A stretch of 64,000 nt of DNA from Xenorhabdus indica. Its GTDB lineage: Bacteria; Pseudomonadota; Gammaproteobacteria; Enterobacterales; Enterobacteriaceae. This document shows, piece by piece, positions 21,404-31,839 of the stretch (within the stretch, counting starts at the first letter, position 1; each line of letters opens with the position of its first letter). The notes below the pieces were generated by a model that saw nothing but the letters and a program-made list of their open reading frames with translations, did no database searches and had not been told where the DNA came from. Both the position numbers and the translations under genes were made by a program. The DNA lies in assembly GCF_014467235.1 (NCBI RefSeq), contig NZ_NKHP01000005.1, positions 62,001 through 126,000 of the forward strand, in the 5' to 3' direction.

Positions 21404-21490
21404 ATGACTCTTATCAATTGGATCTTCGCTGGTATTCTGTTGGGTTTCATTATCGGTGCTGTTATTGCGATATTTAAAAAGAACAAATAA
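21404..21490 (+). CDS. 28-residue single-helix membrane protein
   Basis: A short frame (ATG 21404, TAA 21488-21490) encodes a peptide starting MTLINWIFAGILLGFIIGAV and ending in Lys-rich KKNK. It is a perfect single transmembrane helix followed by a positive tail. GTGAGG lies 9-14 nt before the ATG as a ribosome-binding site. It is in a short intergenic region before ampH. I do not recognise a family; bacterial small membrane proteins of this type often modulate larger membrane proteins. Confidence 0.6.
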   Translation: MTLINWIFAGILLGFIIGAVIAIFKKNK

Positions 21491-21540
21491 CGGTTTTGTC
21501 CCACTCACTTGATTACGCTCCCTGACTGGTTAATCCAAAA

Positions 21541-22794
21541 ATGAACAAACGGCTCTATAAATTTTGTATAGTTTCCGCTCTTTCATTGGCGCTTTCAGCT
21601 TGTGCTACCTCTGGTCATTCACACCAGAGCAAAACTCAGCGCCCAAGTTCACAGTCCACAACAAAATGGGAAGTGTTTGACGGCAATGCCTCCAGCCGAA
21701 AACTAGCTTCAGCACTGGTTGAACAGTATGCCCAGTCAATCTTTGATGAAGGTAACCCGTTAGGTATGGCAATGGTGGTTATTGATAATAATCAGGTCAT
21801 GCATCGCAGTTTTGGAGAAACTTATCCAGGGAGTGGCATTAAGCCAAGTCAGAATTCTTTAATTCGTATCGCTTCTCTCACCAAATTGATGACCAGTGAG
21901 GTGATGATCAAGCTGGCAGAGAAAAAACGGATTAGGATCACCGACCCATTGCAAAAATATTCTTATTATGGCGTGCATGTACCAAACTTTAGCGCAAATC
22001 AACCAATTCGGTTATATCATCTGGCAAGCCATACCAGTGGGCTACCACGGGAACAACCTGGCGGAAAGTGGGGGCGTCCGGTGTTTATCTGGCCAACACA
22101 ATCCAATCGTTGGACTTGGCTGAAATCCGCTGAGATAAATGCTGTTCCTGGCACAACGGCTTCTTATTCCAATCTGGCCTACGATTTATTGGCAGATGCG
22201 CTTTCCAAGGCGACAGGAGAACCTTACCCTCGCCTTCTGCGAGAAGAAATTACCCATCCTTATAAGATGAAAGATACCACTCTGACTCCTACCCAAACTC
22301 AATGTGCCCGGTTGATGGAAGGGGTCAAATCCAGTCCCTGTATCAGTACTATTGCCGCAGCAGGCAGTGGAGGAATTTATTCTACCCCCGCCGATATGCA
22401 GCGTTGGATGCAACAGTTTTTATCTTCTCACAATCAGTTGAGGAAGCAGACAGCCAGCCGTGAACAGGGTATCTACTTTAAACGCGCCGATTTGACGTCA
22501 ATCAAAGGAATGGATGTGGCAGGCCAGGCCGATGGTATCGGACTCGGTTGGGTTTATATGAATAGCAAGAAAGATATTCCGGGTATCTATCAGAAAACTG
22601 GCGGTGGTGGCGGGTTCAATACTTATATGGCGATGATCCCTGAACAGAATATCGGAGTATTTTTGGTAATGACCCGCAAAGAACACAGTAAGTTCCATCG
22701 TGTTACTAAGGGTGTGAATGAGCTGATCACTGCGCTGGCACAGAATCACAATTCAAATTCAGCACTTCCCTCATTGGTAAAAAGTAATCAATAA
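21541..22794 (+). CDS. ampH: AmpH-like penicillin-binding serine hydrolase (predicted lipoprotein)
   Basis: Class C beta-lactamase-fold protein of the AmpH family (DD-carboxypeptidase/endopeptidase acting in peptidoglycan recycling). Catalytic SxxK is SLTK at residues 112-115, the Tyr motif is YSN in TTASYSNLAYDLL, and the KTG-type motif is KTGGGGGF. ASHTSGLPREQPGG, PVFIWPT and GSGGIYSTPADMQRWMQQ match AmpH closely. The 417-residue protein is longer than E. coli AmpH (385). The N-terminus has a lipobox ending LSAC with Cys21 and a Ser/Gln-rich spacer, so it is probably a lipoprotein, unlike E. coli AmpH. It is followed by a strong hairpin. Confidence 0.9.
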   Translation: MNKRLYKFCIVSALSLALSACATSGHSHQSKTQRPSSQSTTKWEVFDGNASSRKLASALVEQYAQSIFDEGNPLGMAMVVIDNNQVMHRSFGETYPGSGIKPSQNSLIRIASLTKLMTSEVMIKLAEKKRIRITDPLQKYSYYGVHVPNFSANQPIRLYHLASHTSGLPREQPGGKWGRPVFIWPTQSNRWTWLKSAEINAVPGTTASYSNLAYDLLADALSKATGEPYPRLLREEITHPYKMKDTTLTPTQTQCARLMEGVKSSPCISTIAAAGSGGIYSTPADMQRWMQQFLSSHNQLRKQTASREQGIYFKRADLTSIKGMDVAGQADGIGLGWVYMNSKKDIPGIYQKTGGGGGFNTYMAMIPEQNIGVFLVMTRKEHSKFHRVTKGVNELITALAQNHNSNSALPSLVKSNQ

Positions 22795-22799
22795 AAAAT

Positions 22800-22836
22800 A
22801 CCAAGCTGAGCTTTACTGGCGTAAGCTCAGCTTGGT
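22800..22836. terminator. Strong hairpin after ampH
   Basis: A 14-bp perfect stem (ACCAAGCTGAGCTT / AAGCTCAGCTTGGT) with a 9-nt loop starts 6 bp after the ampH stop. The downstream tract is only weakly T-rich (TTGCATT), so termination efficiency is uncertain. Confidence 0.7.
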
Positions 22837-22851
22837 TGCATTATCACTATC

Positions 22852-23170
22852 CTATTTTTGGACATTATCATTGTTCTTTTTTACATATTCTTCTATCGCT
22901 GAAGGTCTAAAAATCATTCTCCATGCGTTAATGGGTTCATAATCAGATGCTAATATTTCTTTCTTAGAACTTATTGCCTTAATTTTTCCATTAGTAGCAA
23001 TCTGGAGAATGTAGCTGCAAAAGAATCGGTAAACCACCCCTTATCCGTTGAATGGCATGAAGATTTGGTATCATTGCTTTCGCCAGCAAATCATTACTCC
23101 GAGCCATTATGCCGGGAACAATATCATAAAAACGCTTATGGAATAAAATAGAAATCACGATATTTAATGA
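22852..23170 (-). pseudogene. Hypothetical/remnant coding fragments between ampH and lptG
   Basis: Two short minus-strand frames lie end to end. One (23037-22852) encodes 61 residues starting MVYRFFCSYILQIA. The other, reading into it from about 23150, has a protein-like stretch DIVPGIMARSNDLLAKAMIP followed by NLHAIQRIRGG and stops near 23005. Neither has a recognisable start signal or family. The pattern suggests remains of a longer gene broken by frameshift, but chance frames are possible. Confidence 0.25.
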
Positions 23171-23239
23171 TGAAAAATCACTCTCACTTTTGAAAACGAG
23201 AGCGATAAATCAACTTAATGATATGTCAGTTTGACACGG

Positions 23240-24316
23240 TTATTTTCGGTACAAAAGTAAATAAATACTCACTACAAAGAATAACAAACTTGGCAACAGT
23301 GCTCCCAATACGGGTGGCATACTATAAACCAAGCTGAGTGGGCCGAATATCTCATTCAGGACATAAAAGATAAAGCCAGTACTTATCCCCACTACAACCC
23401 TTAATCCCATAGGAACACTACGCAATGGGCCAAAGATAAAGGAGAGTGCCATCAGCATCATGACCGCAACGGATAACGGGGCAAAGATCTTTTTCCACAT
23501 ATTGAGTTCGTAGCGCCCGGCATCCTGCTGACCCTGTTTCAGGTAAGTAATATATTGATGCAGACCACGAATGGAGAGTGCAGCAGGTTCAAGAGCAACA
23601 ACCCCCAGTTTTTCTGGTGTCAGCCAACTTTTCCAGTCAGCAGAGATACGCTGCGAACCAGTGATCCGACCGAACTGACTTAAATCAGACTCTTCAACCT
23701 GAGACAACTTCCACTGCTTGTTGTCCTGATCATACACAGCAGACGCTGCATACCTCACGGATAACAGTTTTCTTTTATCATCAACATGATAAATACTTAT
23801 ACCATTCAGGGAATTATCTTTACCCACATTCTGAATATAGACAAAATCCTGACCATCCTTTGTCCAAATCCCTTTAGCAGTGGAGACTAAAGAACCATCA
23901 TACATCTTTTGAGAACGGAAGTTACGGGCAATTTGTTCACCTTGTGGAGCCACCCATTCACCGATAACCATCGTCAGCAGAACCAGGGGGATCGCGGTTT
24001 TCATTACCGAGCCAGCCACTTGTAAACGGGTAAAACCAGCAGCCTGCATGACGACCAGCTCACTGCGGGTTGCCAACGCGCCCAAGCCCAAAAGTGCACC
24101 TAACAATGCTGCCATCGGGAAGAAAATCTGGATATCTTTGGGAACGCTCAGCAGCGTATAAATACCGGCAGAAAGAGCAGTATATTCCCCCTGACCGACT
24201 TTACGAAGCTGATCAACAAATTTGATGATGCCTGACAGTGACACCAGAGTGAACAGTGTCATCAGAATGGTTTGTAGGATCGTCCGCCCGATATATCTAT
24301 CTAATACACCAAACAT
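23240..24316 (-). CDS. lptG: LPS export permease LptG
   Basis: Inner-membrane permease subunit of the LptB2FG ABC transporter that extracts lipopolysaccharide and passes it to LptC/LptA. The 358-residue protein begins MFGVLDRYIGRTILQTI; conserved blocks are VSLSGIIKFVDQL, LLSVPKDIQIFFPMAALLGALLGLG, SELVVMQAAGFTRLQV and the C-terminal FGPLRSVPMGLRVVVGI. Six hydrophobic helices flank a periplasmic jellyroll domain. ATG 24316 overlaps the lptF stop (TGATG); GTG 24319 is an alternative start. Same operon as lptF. Confidence 0.97.
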   Translation of the reverse strand: MFGVLDRYIGRTILQTILMTLFTLVSLSGIIKFVDQLRKVGQGEYTALSAGIYTLLSVPKDIQIFFPMAALLGALLGLGALATRSELVVMQAAGFTRLQVAGSVMKTAIPLVLLTMVIGEWVAPQGEQIARNFRSQKMYDGSLVSTAKGIWTKDGQDFVYIQNVGKDNSLNGISIYHVDDKRKLLSVRYAASAVYDQDNKQWKLSQVEESDLSQFGRITGSQRISADWKSWLTPEKLGVVALEPAALSIRGLHQYITYLKQGQQDAGRYELNMWKKIFAPLSVAVMMLMALSFIFGPLRSVPMGLRVVVGISTGFIFYVLNEIFGPLSLVYSMPPVLGALLPSLLFFVVSIYLLLYRK

Positions 24317-25416
24317 CACGCCGCTCCTTGAGTCTTAAAGCGTGAACGCAGCTTACGCATTGGGACGGTATCCCATACGTTGAGCACCAGTGCCAACGCA
24401 AAATACACACCGTTCACCAGCCACATCCAAAACAGAGGGTTAAGTTTGCCCTTACCGCCATTGGAATGGAGAGAACTTTGCAGCAGGAAGAAAATCAGAT
24501 AGAGCAACATGGCTGGCAACATACTGAGCACACGTCCCTGACGCGGGTTGACTGCACTGAGAGGAACAACCATCAGCGCCATGACCAAGACAGAAACAAT
24601 CAAGGTTAAACGCCAGTGGAACTCTGAGCGGGAATCCGGATCGTTGCCATGCCACAGCTCATCCATTGATTTTTGTTCAACTTTGCCGCTGTCAATTTCC
24701 GGGCTTTGGTGCCCTATGACGGCCCGATAGTTTTGAAATTCTGTGATGCGGAAATCACGTAACAATGCAGTACCTTCGTAACGAGTTCCTTCATGCAGTA
24801 CCGCTACCTGATTGCCATTCGGTAACTCTTCCATATGCCCACCATCAGCAATAACCACAGAAGGCCTCTGGTTATGTACTGGTCGAAGCTGAGCAAGGAA
24901 TACATTCTCAAAATTATTTCCTTTGACGTCACCGATATACAACACCATGTTACCATCTCTGGACGGTTTGAACTGCCCTTCCATTATCGCCGCAAGGCTT
25001 GGGTTTGCTTTTGCATCCGCCAGCACTTGTTCCTGATATTTAGATGACCATGGCGTGAACCAGATAACATTGGCCGCTGCCAGCATTGCGGTAAGCAGAG
25101 CCAGGATGAGCGCTGATTTCACCAACACACCTTTACCTAAACCACAGGCATGCATGACGGTGATTTCGCTTTCCGTGTAGAGTTTGCTAAATGTCATTAA
25201 TACCCCAAGAAACAAACTCAGAGGTAAAATTAGCTGCGCCATTTCCGGCACACCTAAGCCTAACAAGGATAAAACTAAATTTGCGGGAATATTACCTTCT
25301 ACTGCCGCACCCAATACCTCAACTAATTTCTGACAGAAAAAGATCAGCAATAAGATGAAAAGTATTGCGATTTGGCTTTTCAGGGTTTCCCGTACCAGAT
25401 ATCTAATGATGATCAC
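24316..25416 (-). CDS. lptF: LPS export permease LptF
   Basis: Partner permease of LptG in lipopolysaccharide transport from the inner membrane. The 366 residues start MIIIRYLVRETLKSQIAILF, as in E. coli, with VPEMAQLILPLSLFLGVLMTFSKLYTESEITVMHACG (shown in parts: LPLSLFLG, ESEITVMHACG) and VVPLSAVNPRQGRVLSMLPA in the C-terminal membrane part. It is the first gene of lptFG, divergent from pepA across a 280-bp region that must carry both promoters. Confidence 0.97.
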   Translation of the reverse strand: MIIIRYLVRETLKSQIAILFILLLIFFCQKLVEVLGAAVEGNIPANLVLSLLGLGVPEMAQLILPLSLFLGVLMTFSKLYTESEITVMHACGLGKGVLVKSALILALLTAMLAAANVIWFTPWSSKYQEQVLADAKANPSLAAIMEGQFKPSRDGNMVLYIGDVKGNNFENVFLAQLRPVHNQRPSVVIADGGHMEELPNGNQVAVLHEGTRYEGTALLRDFRITEFQNYRAVIGHQSPEIDSGKVEQKSMDELWHGNDPDSRSEFHWRLTLIVSVLVMALMVVPLSAVNPRQGRVLSMLPAMLLYLIFFLLQSSLHSNGGKGKLNPLFWMWLVNGVYFALALVLNVWDTVPMRKLRSRFKTQGAA

Positions 25417-25696
25417 GCTTATTACGCCTGTGAAAACTTGTCTTTTTGCAGGAAAGTCGCTAACTTCGTCGTATATCTACCATTTATATGAATCAGTTTG
25501 GCTTTCCCATTGCTAAAATGATACCAAAGCATTCCATATATTCGTTCTCAATTAGAGCACAGTTATCGTTAGTTAAGTATCTAAAATTAATATGCTTAGC
25601 TTAACATAACAGAGAACTTTATTTGGGATGATTTAACGCGGAACGTGGTATTTTAGCGATTGTATCTGTCTTTGTCTTTAAGATTCAGGAGAACGC

Positions 25697-27205
25697 ATGG
25701 AGTTTAGTGTAAAAAGCGGTAGCCCGGAAAAACAACGCAGTGCGTGTATTATTGTCGGCGTATTTGAACCGCGCCGTCTGTCCCCTATCGCAGAGCAACT
25801 TGACAAAATAAGTAACGGTTATATTAGTGCCTTACTGCGCCGCGGCGAACTTGAAGGCAAAGTGGGCCAAACCCTATTGCTGCATCACGTTCCTAACGTG
25901 CTGTCTGAACGAATTCTGTTGGTTGGATGCGGAAAAGAGCGTGAACTGGACGAGCGCCAGTACAAGCAGATTATCCAGAAAACGATCAGCACCCTTAATG
26001 AAACCGGGTCAATGGAAGCGGTCTGTTTCTTGACAGAATTACACGTCAAAGGGCGCAATAACTATTGGAAAGTACGTCAGGCTGTCGAAACAGCAAAAGA
26101 ATCTCTGTATGTTTTCGATCAGCTTAAGAGCAGTAAAAATGAACTGCGTCGCCCTTTGCGTAAGATGGTTTTCAATGTGCCGACTCGCCGTGAATTGACC
26201 AGCGGTGAACGCGCTATTCAGCATGGTCTTGCCATTGCATCCGGTATTAAGGCGACAAAAGATCTGGTCAATATGCCACCCAATATCTGTAATGCTGCGT
26301 ACCTTGCATCACAGGCACGCCAGCTTGCTGACAGTGCTGACAATCTGATCACCAAAGTGATTGGTGAAGAACAGATGAAAGAGTTAGGCATGAATGCCTA
26401 TCTGGCAGTGGGACAAGGTTCGCAGAACGAATCTCTGATGTCAGTGATCGAATATAAAGGCAGCAAAGATCCCAATGCGAAACCGATCGTGTTAGTGGGT
26501 AAAGGGCTGACTTTCGATTCCGGCGGTATTTCTCTCAAGCCAGCCGAAGGCATGGAAGAGATGAAATGCGACATGGGAGGAGCCGCTTCTGTTTATGGTG
26601 CGATGCGCGTTGTTGCAGAACTGCAATTACCTATTAACGTTATTGGGGTATTGGCAGGATGCGAAAACATGCCCGGTGGTCATGCTTATCGCCCTAGTGA
26701 CATTTTAACCACCATGTCCGGTCAGACTGTTGAAGTCACGAATACGGATGCGGAAGGCCGTCTGGTATTATGTGATGCGCTGACATATGTTGAACGTTTC
26801 GAGCCAGAACTGGTTATTGATGTTGCTACTCTGACAGGCGCTTGCATGGTTGCGTTGGGAAACCACTACACAGGCTTAATGTCCAATCATAACCCGCTTG
26901 CACATGAGCTACTGAACGCGTCAGAACAAGCGGGTGATCGTGCATGGCGTCTGCCACTGGGGGACGAGTATTCCGAACAGTTAGAATCCAATTTTGCGGA
27001 TATGGTCAACTCGTGCGGACGTCTTGGCGGCGCAATCACTGCCGGTGCTTTCCTGTCCCGATTTACAGCTAAATACAACTGGGCACATCTGGATATTGCC
27101 GGTACAGCATGGCGTTCAGGTAAGACAAAAGGAGCAACGGGTCGTCCAGTTGCACTATTGTCACAATTCCTGTTAAATCGTGCAGGTCTGAATGCGGATG
27201 ATTAA
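25697..27205 (+). CDS. pepA: Leucyl aminopeptidase / aminopeptidase A
   Basis: Hexameric M17 metallo-aminopeptidase; in enterobacteria it also binds DNA as a regulator (pyrimidine control of carAB, Xer site accessory). The 502 residues match E. coli (503). The N-terminus [20 protein letters not shown], the metal-binding [24 protein letters not shown] and [14 protein letters not shown] motifs, and the DIAGTAW C-terminal segment are present. The gene is divergent from lptF and followed by a terminator before holC. Confidence 0.98.
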   Translation: MEFSVKSGSPEKQRSACIIVGVFEPRRLSPIAEQLDKISNGYISALLRRGELEGKVGQTLLLHHVPNVLSERILLVGCGKERELDERQYKQIIQKTISTLNETGSMEAVCFLTELHVKGRNNYWKVRQAVETAKESLYVFDQLKSSKNELRRPLRKMVFNVPTRRELTSGERAIQHGLAIASGIKATKDLVNMPPNICNAAYLASQARQLADSADNLITKVIGEEQMKELGMNAYLAVGQGSQNESLMSVIEYKGSKDPNAKPIVLVGKGLTFDSGGISLKPAEGMEEMKCDMGGAASVYGAMRVVAELQLPINVIGVLAGCENMPGGHAYRPSDILTTMSGQTVEVTNTDAEGRLVLCDALTYVERFEPELVIDVATLTGACMVALGNHYTGLMSNHNPLAHELLNASEQAGDRAWRLPLGDEYSEQLESNFADMVNSCGRLGGAITAGAFLSRFTAKYNWAHLDIAGTAWRSGKTKGATGRPVALLSQFLLNRAGLNADD

Positions 27206-27272
27206 TACCCAGACTAGCCATTTTTTGCATAAAGGCTAACGCAAAAGGTATTAAAAAAGTCAACGGGATTGA

Positions 27273-27298
27273 GGGTATTGCGACAGCAATACCCTTTT
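27273..27298 (+). terminator. Rho-independent terminator after pepA
   Basis: Stem GGGTATTGC / GCAATACCC with a GACA loop, followed by TTTT. It separates pepA from holC. Confidence 0.85.
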
Positions 27299-27370
27299 CC
27301 GTCACTTTGCCTATCATTTTTTCTGTAACTTGTTTTCTGTAATCATGAGACATTGTCAGTAAAAGAATTT

Positions 27371-27865
27371 ATGAAAAATGCTACTTTCTATTTATTGGAA
27401 AAGCTGTCACCGGAAAAGCTGTTATTGGAAAAACCGTTACAGAAAGAATCATCGTCTTTTGATGAATTGCAGCCGCATGAATGGCTGGCATGTCAGTTGG
27501 CTGCTGATCAATGGCGTGCAGGGAAGCGGGTTCTGATTGCTTGTGAAAGCCAACAGCAGGCCGAAAAACTGGATGAAGCACTATGGCAACGAGAGCCAGG
27601 TCAATTTGTGCCACATAACCTGGCTGGAGAAGGCCCCCGCTATGGTGCCCCTGTGGAACTTTGCTGGCCGCAAAAAAGAGGCAATGCTCCCCGTGATATT
27701 TTGGTAACACTACTTCCTCATTTTGTAGACTTTGCCACAGCTTTCCATGAAGTGATAGACTTCGTCCCTATTGATGAAAATCTGAAACAGTTAGCGCGCG
27801 AACGATATAAATCTTATCGTAGCGTCGGCTTTAATTTGACCATGGCAACCCCGCCAACCTATTAA
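27371..27865 (+). CDS. holC: DNA polymerase III chi subunit HolC
   Basis: Clamp-loader accessory subunit that with psi contacts SSB. I use ATG 27371 ([10 protein letters not shown]), the family start; an upstream ATG at 27353 in frame is less likely. The conserved parts [41 protein letters not shown] and [17 protein letters not shown] are clear. The protein has 164 residues against 147 in E. coli because of an extra Lys/Leu/Glu-rich segment ([17 protein letters not shown]) after residue 10. Upstream of valS with a 13-bp gap, the usual holC-valS pair. Confidence 0.95.
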   Translation: MKNATFYLLEKLSPEKLLLEKPLQKESSSFDELQPHEWLACQLAADQWRAGKRVLIACESQQQAEKLDEALWQREPGQFVPHNLAGEGPRYGAPVELCWPQKRGNAPRDILVTLLPHFVDFATAFHEVIDFVPIDENLKQLARERYKSYRSVGFNLTMATPPTY

Positions 27866-27878
27866 ATATCAAGATACA

Positions 27879-30776
27879 ATGGAAAAGACACCCGCTACTA
27901 AAACGCAATCTGAGCCATCTCTCGATAAAACATACAATCCGACAGAGATAGAGCAACCTCTTTATAACCACTGGGAAAAGAGCGGTTATTTCAAGCCGAA
28001 TGGCGATACCCGCCGTGAAAGCTTCTGCATCGTCATTCCGCCACCAAACGTGACCGGCAGCCTGCATATGGGGCACGCATTCCAGCAAACGATCATGGAT
28101 ACTATGGTGCGCTACCAACGCATGCAGGGCAAAAACACGCTATGGCAAGTCGGTACTGACCACGCAGGCATCGCAACGCAAATGGTTGTCGAGCGCAAAA
28201 TCGCAGCAGAAGAAAACAAAACCCGCCACGATTACGGCCGCGATGCTTTTATTGACAAAATTTGGCAGTGGAAAGCGGAATCAGGCGGCACTATCACCAA
28301 CCAGATGCGCCGCCTGGGTAACTCTGTGGATTGGGAGCGTGAACGCTTCACTATGGATGAGGGTTTGTCAAAAGCCGTTAAAGAAGCCTTTGTTCGCCTG
28401 TATCAAGAAGATTTGATTTACCGTGGCAAACGCCTGGTTAACTGGGACCCTAAACTGCGCACCGCGATTTCTGATCTGGAAGTCGAAAACCGCGAAGTTA
28501 AAGGTTCTATGTGGCATCTGCGTTATCCATTAGCAGATGGAGCCAAAACTGCCGAAGGCAAAGACTACCTGATTGTTGCTACTACCCGTCCGGAAACTAT
28601 GCTAGGGGATACCGGCGTTGCTGTTAACCCGGAAGATCCGCGTTATAAGGATCTGATTGGCAAAGAGATTATCCTGCCACTGGTCAACCGTCGTATTCCT
28701 ATCGTAGGAGATGAGCATGCAGATATGGAAAAAGGCACCGGCTGTGTGAAAATCACTCCGGCTCACGATTTCAATGACTATGAAGTCGGTAAACGCCACA
28801 GTCTGCCAATGATCAACATCCTGACCTTCGATGGTGATATCCGTGAAGCCGCAGAAGTTTTCAACACTAATGGTGAAGTTTCTGACAGTTACTCGACCGA
28901 GATCCCTGCTGAATACCGTGGCATGGAACGCTTTGCTGCGCGTAAGGCGATTGTCGCTGAATTTGAAAAACTGGGCCTGCTGGTAGAAATCAAACCTCAT
29001 GATCTGACCGTACCTTACGGTGACCGTGGCGGCGTGGTTATCGAGCCAATGCTGACTGACCAATGGTATGTGCGCACAGCACCACTGGCAAAAGTGGCGA
29101 TTGAAGCGGTTGAAAACGGCGATATCCAGTTCGTACCAAAACAGTACGAAAACATGTACTACTCCTGGATGCGTGATATTCAGGATTGGTGTATTTCCCG
29201 TCAATTGTGGTGGGGCCACCGTATTCCGGCATGGTATGACGCACAAGGCAATGTTTATGTTGGACGTGATGAAGAAGAAGTCCGCCGCGAAAACAATCTG
29301 GGTGCAGATATTACACTGACTCAGGACGAAGACGTACTGGATACCTGGTTCTCCTCTGGCTTGTGGACATTCTCTACCCTCGGCTGGCCTGAGCAAACTG
29401 AAGCGTTGAAAGCCTTTCACCCAACGAATGTGCTGGTCAGTGGTTTTGACATCATCTTCTTCTGGATTGCCCGCATGATCATGATGACCATGCACTTCAT
29501 CAAAGATGAAAACGGCAAACCACAAGTACCATTCAAAACTGTCTATATGACCGGTCTGATCCGCGATGAAGAAGGCCAGAAGATGTCAAAATCCAAAGGG
29601 AATGTTATCGACCCATTGGATATGATTGACGGTATCCCGCTGGAAACCCTGCTGAAAAAACGTACCGGCAATATGATGCAGCCACAAATGGCAGAGAAAA
29701 TCCGTCAGCGTACTGAAAAACAGTTCCCGGAAGGCATTGAAGCCCACGGCACTGACGCCCTGCGTTTCACTCTGGCAGCACTGGCTTCTACTGGCCGCGA
29801 TATCAACTGGGATATGAAACGCCTGCAAGGTTATCGCAACTTCTGTAACAAGCTATGGAACGCCAGCCGTTTTGTGCTGATGAACACCGAAGGGCAGGAT
29901 TGTGGCCAAAATGGTGGTGAAATGTCACTGTCACTGGCAGATCGTTGGATTTTGGCTGAATTCAACCAGACAGTAAAAGCCTATCGCGAAGCATTAGATA
30001 CTTACCGTTTCGATATCGCCGCCAATATTCTTTACGAATTCACATGGAACCAATTCTGTGACTGGTATCTGGAACTGTCCAAACCTGCCATCAACAAAGG
30101 TACTGGAGCAGAAGTTCGCGCAGCGCGTCATACTCTGATCGAAGTGTTGGAAGGTTTACTGCGTCTGGCACATCCAATCATTCCATTCATCACCGAAACT
30201 ATCTGGCAACGTGTGAAAGTGGTTAAAGGTATTGATGCGGATACCATCATGCTGCAACCTTTCCCTGAATTCGATCAGGCGAAAGTTAATGAACTGGCAC
30301 TGAACGATCTGGAATGGATCAAGGAAGCGATCATTGCGGTACGTAATATTCGTGCAGAAATGAACATCGCACCAAGCAAGCCGCTGGAAGTTTTGCTGCG
30401 TGATGCAAATACTGATGCACAACGTCGTGTGGCTGAAAACCTTAACTTTATTCAGGCAATGGGCCGTCTCTCTTCTGTTACTGTATCGGCAGCAGGAGAA
30501 GAAGCACCAGTTTCTGTGACCAAACTGATCACCGGTGCAGAAATACTGATCCCAATGGCGGGTTTGATCGATAAAAACGCAGAACTCGCTCGTCTGGATA
30601 GAGAAATCGAGAAGCTGGATAAAGAAATCAACAGCATCGAAGTCAAACTGGCTAACGAAGGTTTTGTCAGCCGAGCACCAGAAGCCGTTGTTACCAAAGA
30701 GCGTGAGCGTCTGGCAACAAACAATGCTGCTAAAGAAAAATTACTGGCACAAAAAGAGACCATTGCTGCTTTGTAA
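27879..30776 (+). CDS. valS: Valyl-tRNA synthetase
   Basis: Class I aminoacyl-tRNA synthetase charging tRNA-Val, with an editing domain. The 965-residue protein has HIGH-type motif HMGH at residues 63-66 in [12 protein letters not shown], the editing domain signature [17 protein letters not shown], the [10 protein letters not shown] segment, KMSKS at 568-572, and a C-terminal coiled coil of Lys/Glu heptads ([19 protein letters not shown]). It is translated 13 bp after holC and closed by a strong terminator. Confidence 0.99.
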   Translation: MEKTPATKTQSEPSLDKTYNPTEIEQPLYNHWEKSGYFKPNGDTRRESFCIVIPPPNVTGSLHMGHAFQQTIMDTMVRYQRMQGKNTLWQVGTDHAGIATQMVVERKIAAEENKTRHDYGRDAFIDKIWQWKAESGGTITNQMRRLGNSVDWERERFTMDEGLSKAVKEAFVRLYQEDLIYRGKRLVNWDPKLRTAISDLEVENREVKGSMWHLRYPLADGAKTAEGKDYLIVATTRPETMLGDTGVAVNPEDPRYKDLIGKEIILPLVNRRIPIVGDEHADMEKGTGCVKITPAHDFNDYEVGKRHSLPMINILTFDGDIREAAEVFNTNGEVSDSYSTEIPAEYRGMERFAARKAIVAEFEKLGLLVEIKPHDLTVPYGDRGGVVIEPMLTDQWYVRTAPLAKVAIEAVENGDIQFVPKQYENMYYSWMRDIQDWCISRQLWWGHRIPAWYDAQGNVYVGRDEEEVRRENNLGADITLTQDEDVLDTWFSSGLWTFSTLGWPEQTEALKAFHPTNVLVSGFDIIFFWIARMIMMTMHFIKDENGKPQVPFKTVYMTGLIRDEEGQKMSKSKGNVIDPLDMIDGIPLETLLKKRTGNMMQPQMAEKIRQRTEKQFPEGIEAHGTDALRFTLAALASTGRDINWDMKRLQGYRNFCNKLWNASRFVLMNTEGQDCGQNGGEMSLSLADRWILAEFNQTVKAYREALDTYRFDIAANILYEFTWNQFCDWYLELSKPAINKGTGAEVRAARHTLIEVLEGLLRLAHPIIPFITETIWQRVKVVKGIDADTIMLQPFPEFDQAKVNELALNDLEWIKEAIIAVRNIRAEMNIAPSKPLEVLLRDANTDAQRRVAENLNFIQAMGRLSSVTVSAAGEEAPVSVTKLITGAEILIPMAGLIDKNAELARLDREIEKLDKEINSIEVKLANEGFVSRAPEAVVTKERERLATNNAAKEKLLAQKETIAAL

Positions 30777-30794
30777 TATTTCTTGAATTTAATT

Positions 30795-30824
30795 AAGCCA
30801 CTGCAAAAAATGCAGTGGCTTTTC
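30795..30824 (+). terminator. Rho-independent terminator after valS
   Basis: An 11-bp stem AAGCCACTGCA / TGCAGTGGCTT followed by TTCTT ends the holC-valS transcript. Confidence 0.9.
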
Positions 30825-30935
30825 TTCCTCAAATTCATTGGTTCACATATTCAACTTTATATATCTACCATGTTGACACATGGATACTTTCTACTTATTG
30901 TATCTACAATGTAGAAACGTTACGAGGGTATAGCA

Positions 30936-31181
30936 ATGTCACAAGCAGTAATTAAAAAGTGGGGCAATAGCCCATCGGTAAGGATCCCGGCTGCAATTAT
31001 GAAAGCCGTATCTTTGAGCATTGATGATGCCGTTGATATTATGGTAGAAAATGGACGTATAGTCATTGAGCCTGTGCACTCTAAAGAGTATACGCTTGAT
31101 GCTTTGCTTTCCGGTGTTACAGACGAGAATATTCATGAAGAAATATCTTTTGGTAAACCCGTGGGTAAAGAAGCATTATGA
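30936..31181 (+). CDS. MazE/PemI-type antitoxin
   Basis: An 81-residue AbrB/SpoVT-fold antitoxin: the DNA-binding part is SQAVIKKWGNSPSVRIPAAIMKA... (recognised from KKWGNSPSVRIP) and the acidic tail FGKPVGKEAL is the usual toxin-binding end. It should neutralise the MazF-type toxin encoded downstream and repress its own promoter. A palindrome CTACAATGTAG lies at about 30905-30915, upstream of the ATG, and is a plausible operator. Unlike most mazEF pairs the toxin does not overlap; it starts about 180 bp later. Confidence 0.9.
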   Translation: MSQAVIKKWGNSPSVRIPAAIMKAVSLSIDDAVDIMVENGRIVIEPVHSKEYTLDALLSGVTDENIHEEISFGKPVGKEAL

Positions 31182-31197
31182 ATGATCTTAATATAAT

Positions 31198-31227
31198 GGG
31201 GTATATTAATATCAACAAATATACCCC
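31198..31227. repeat. Hairpin between antitoxin and toxin
   Basis: GGGGTATATT (31198-31207) and AATATACCCC (31218-31227) form a 10-bp stem 16 bp after the antitoxin stop. It sits in an otherwise empty 182-bp gap between two genes that normally touch. It may act as an attenuator or RNA-processing site that lowers toxin expression relative to antitoxin. Confidence 0.5.
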
Positions 31228-31363
31228 CCAAATTATACTATATTGTCTTGATACTGTTATTTATTCAACAGTTCTCCTTTCCCGTAAATAATATCTAATG
31301 CTGTTTATAGGAATCGGTGACATTTTTTGGGTATTGAGTGTAGATAATGAAGGAAAAATCACA

Positions 31364-31696
31364 ATGGTAAAAACCTATATACCAGATGCTGGTGATATTG
31401 TTTGGGTTGATTTTGATCCACAAGCAGGACATGAACAAGCAGGACATCGCCCGGCTTTGGTACTTAGCCCTGCAATTTACAATGGCAGAATAGGATTAAT
31501 GCTGTGTTGCCCTATGACGACTAAAATTAAAGGCTATCCGTTTGAAGTTATGGTAGAAGGTGAGTGCAACAGCGTCATTCTAGCTGATCAGGTAAAAAGT
31601 TTTGACTGGCGTAAACGTAATGCCGCGAAAAAGGGAAAAGTACCCGCCTCCGTACTTTCAGAAGTTAGAGCAAAAGCTAAGGCATTAATAGGGTGA
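31364..31696 (+). CDS. MazF/ChpB-type endoribonuclease toxin
   Basis: Sequence-specific mRNA interferase of the PemK/MazF/ChpB family, 110 residues from ATG 31364 (MVKTYIPDAGDIVWVDFDPQ). The family motif GDIVWVDFDPQAGHEQAGHRPALVLSP, the MLCCPMTTKIKGYPFEV strand and SVILADQVKSFDWRKR with the catalytic Arg/Thr area are all present, so it looks active. An ATG at 31298 in frame would add 22 residues without family support; AGGAAAAATC before 31364 is a reasonable ribosome-binding site. Confidence 0.9.
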   Translation: MVKTYIPDAGDIVWVDFDPQAGHEQAGHRPALVLSPAIYNGRIGLMLCCPMTTKIKGYPFEVMVEGECNSVILADQVKSFDWRKRNAAKKGKVPASVLSEVRAKAKALIG

Positions 31697-31839
31697 TTTA
31701 TTTTAGATAAGCAGATAAGTTAATTTTGAACGTCAGTATTTGGGATGGTAATTACTTTATCTGCATGTTATCACAGATAAATACAAAAGGATTTATTGTC
31801 TGAGTTAGAATAATCTGCTCACCATATCTTAATGTTGTA

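Noticed and set aside
28602..29525. 307-codon minus-strand frame inside valS
   Set aside because: It is antisense to an intact, strongly conserved valS and results from codon bias.
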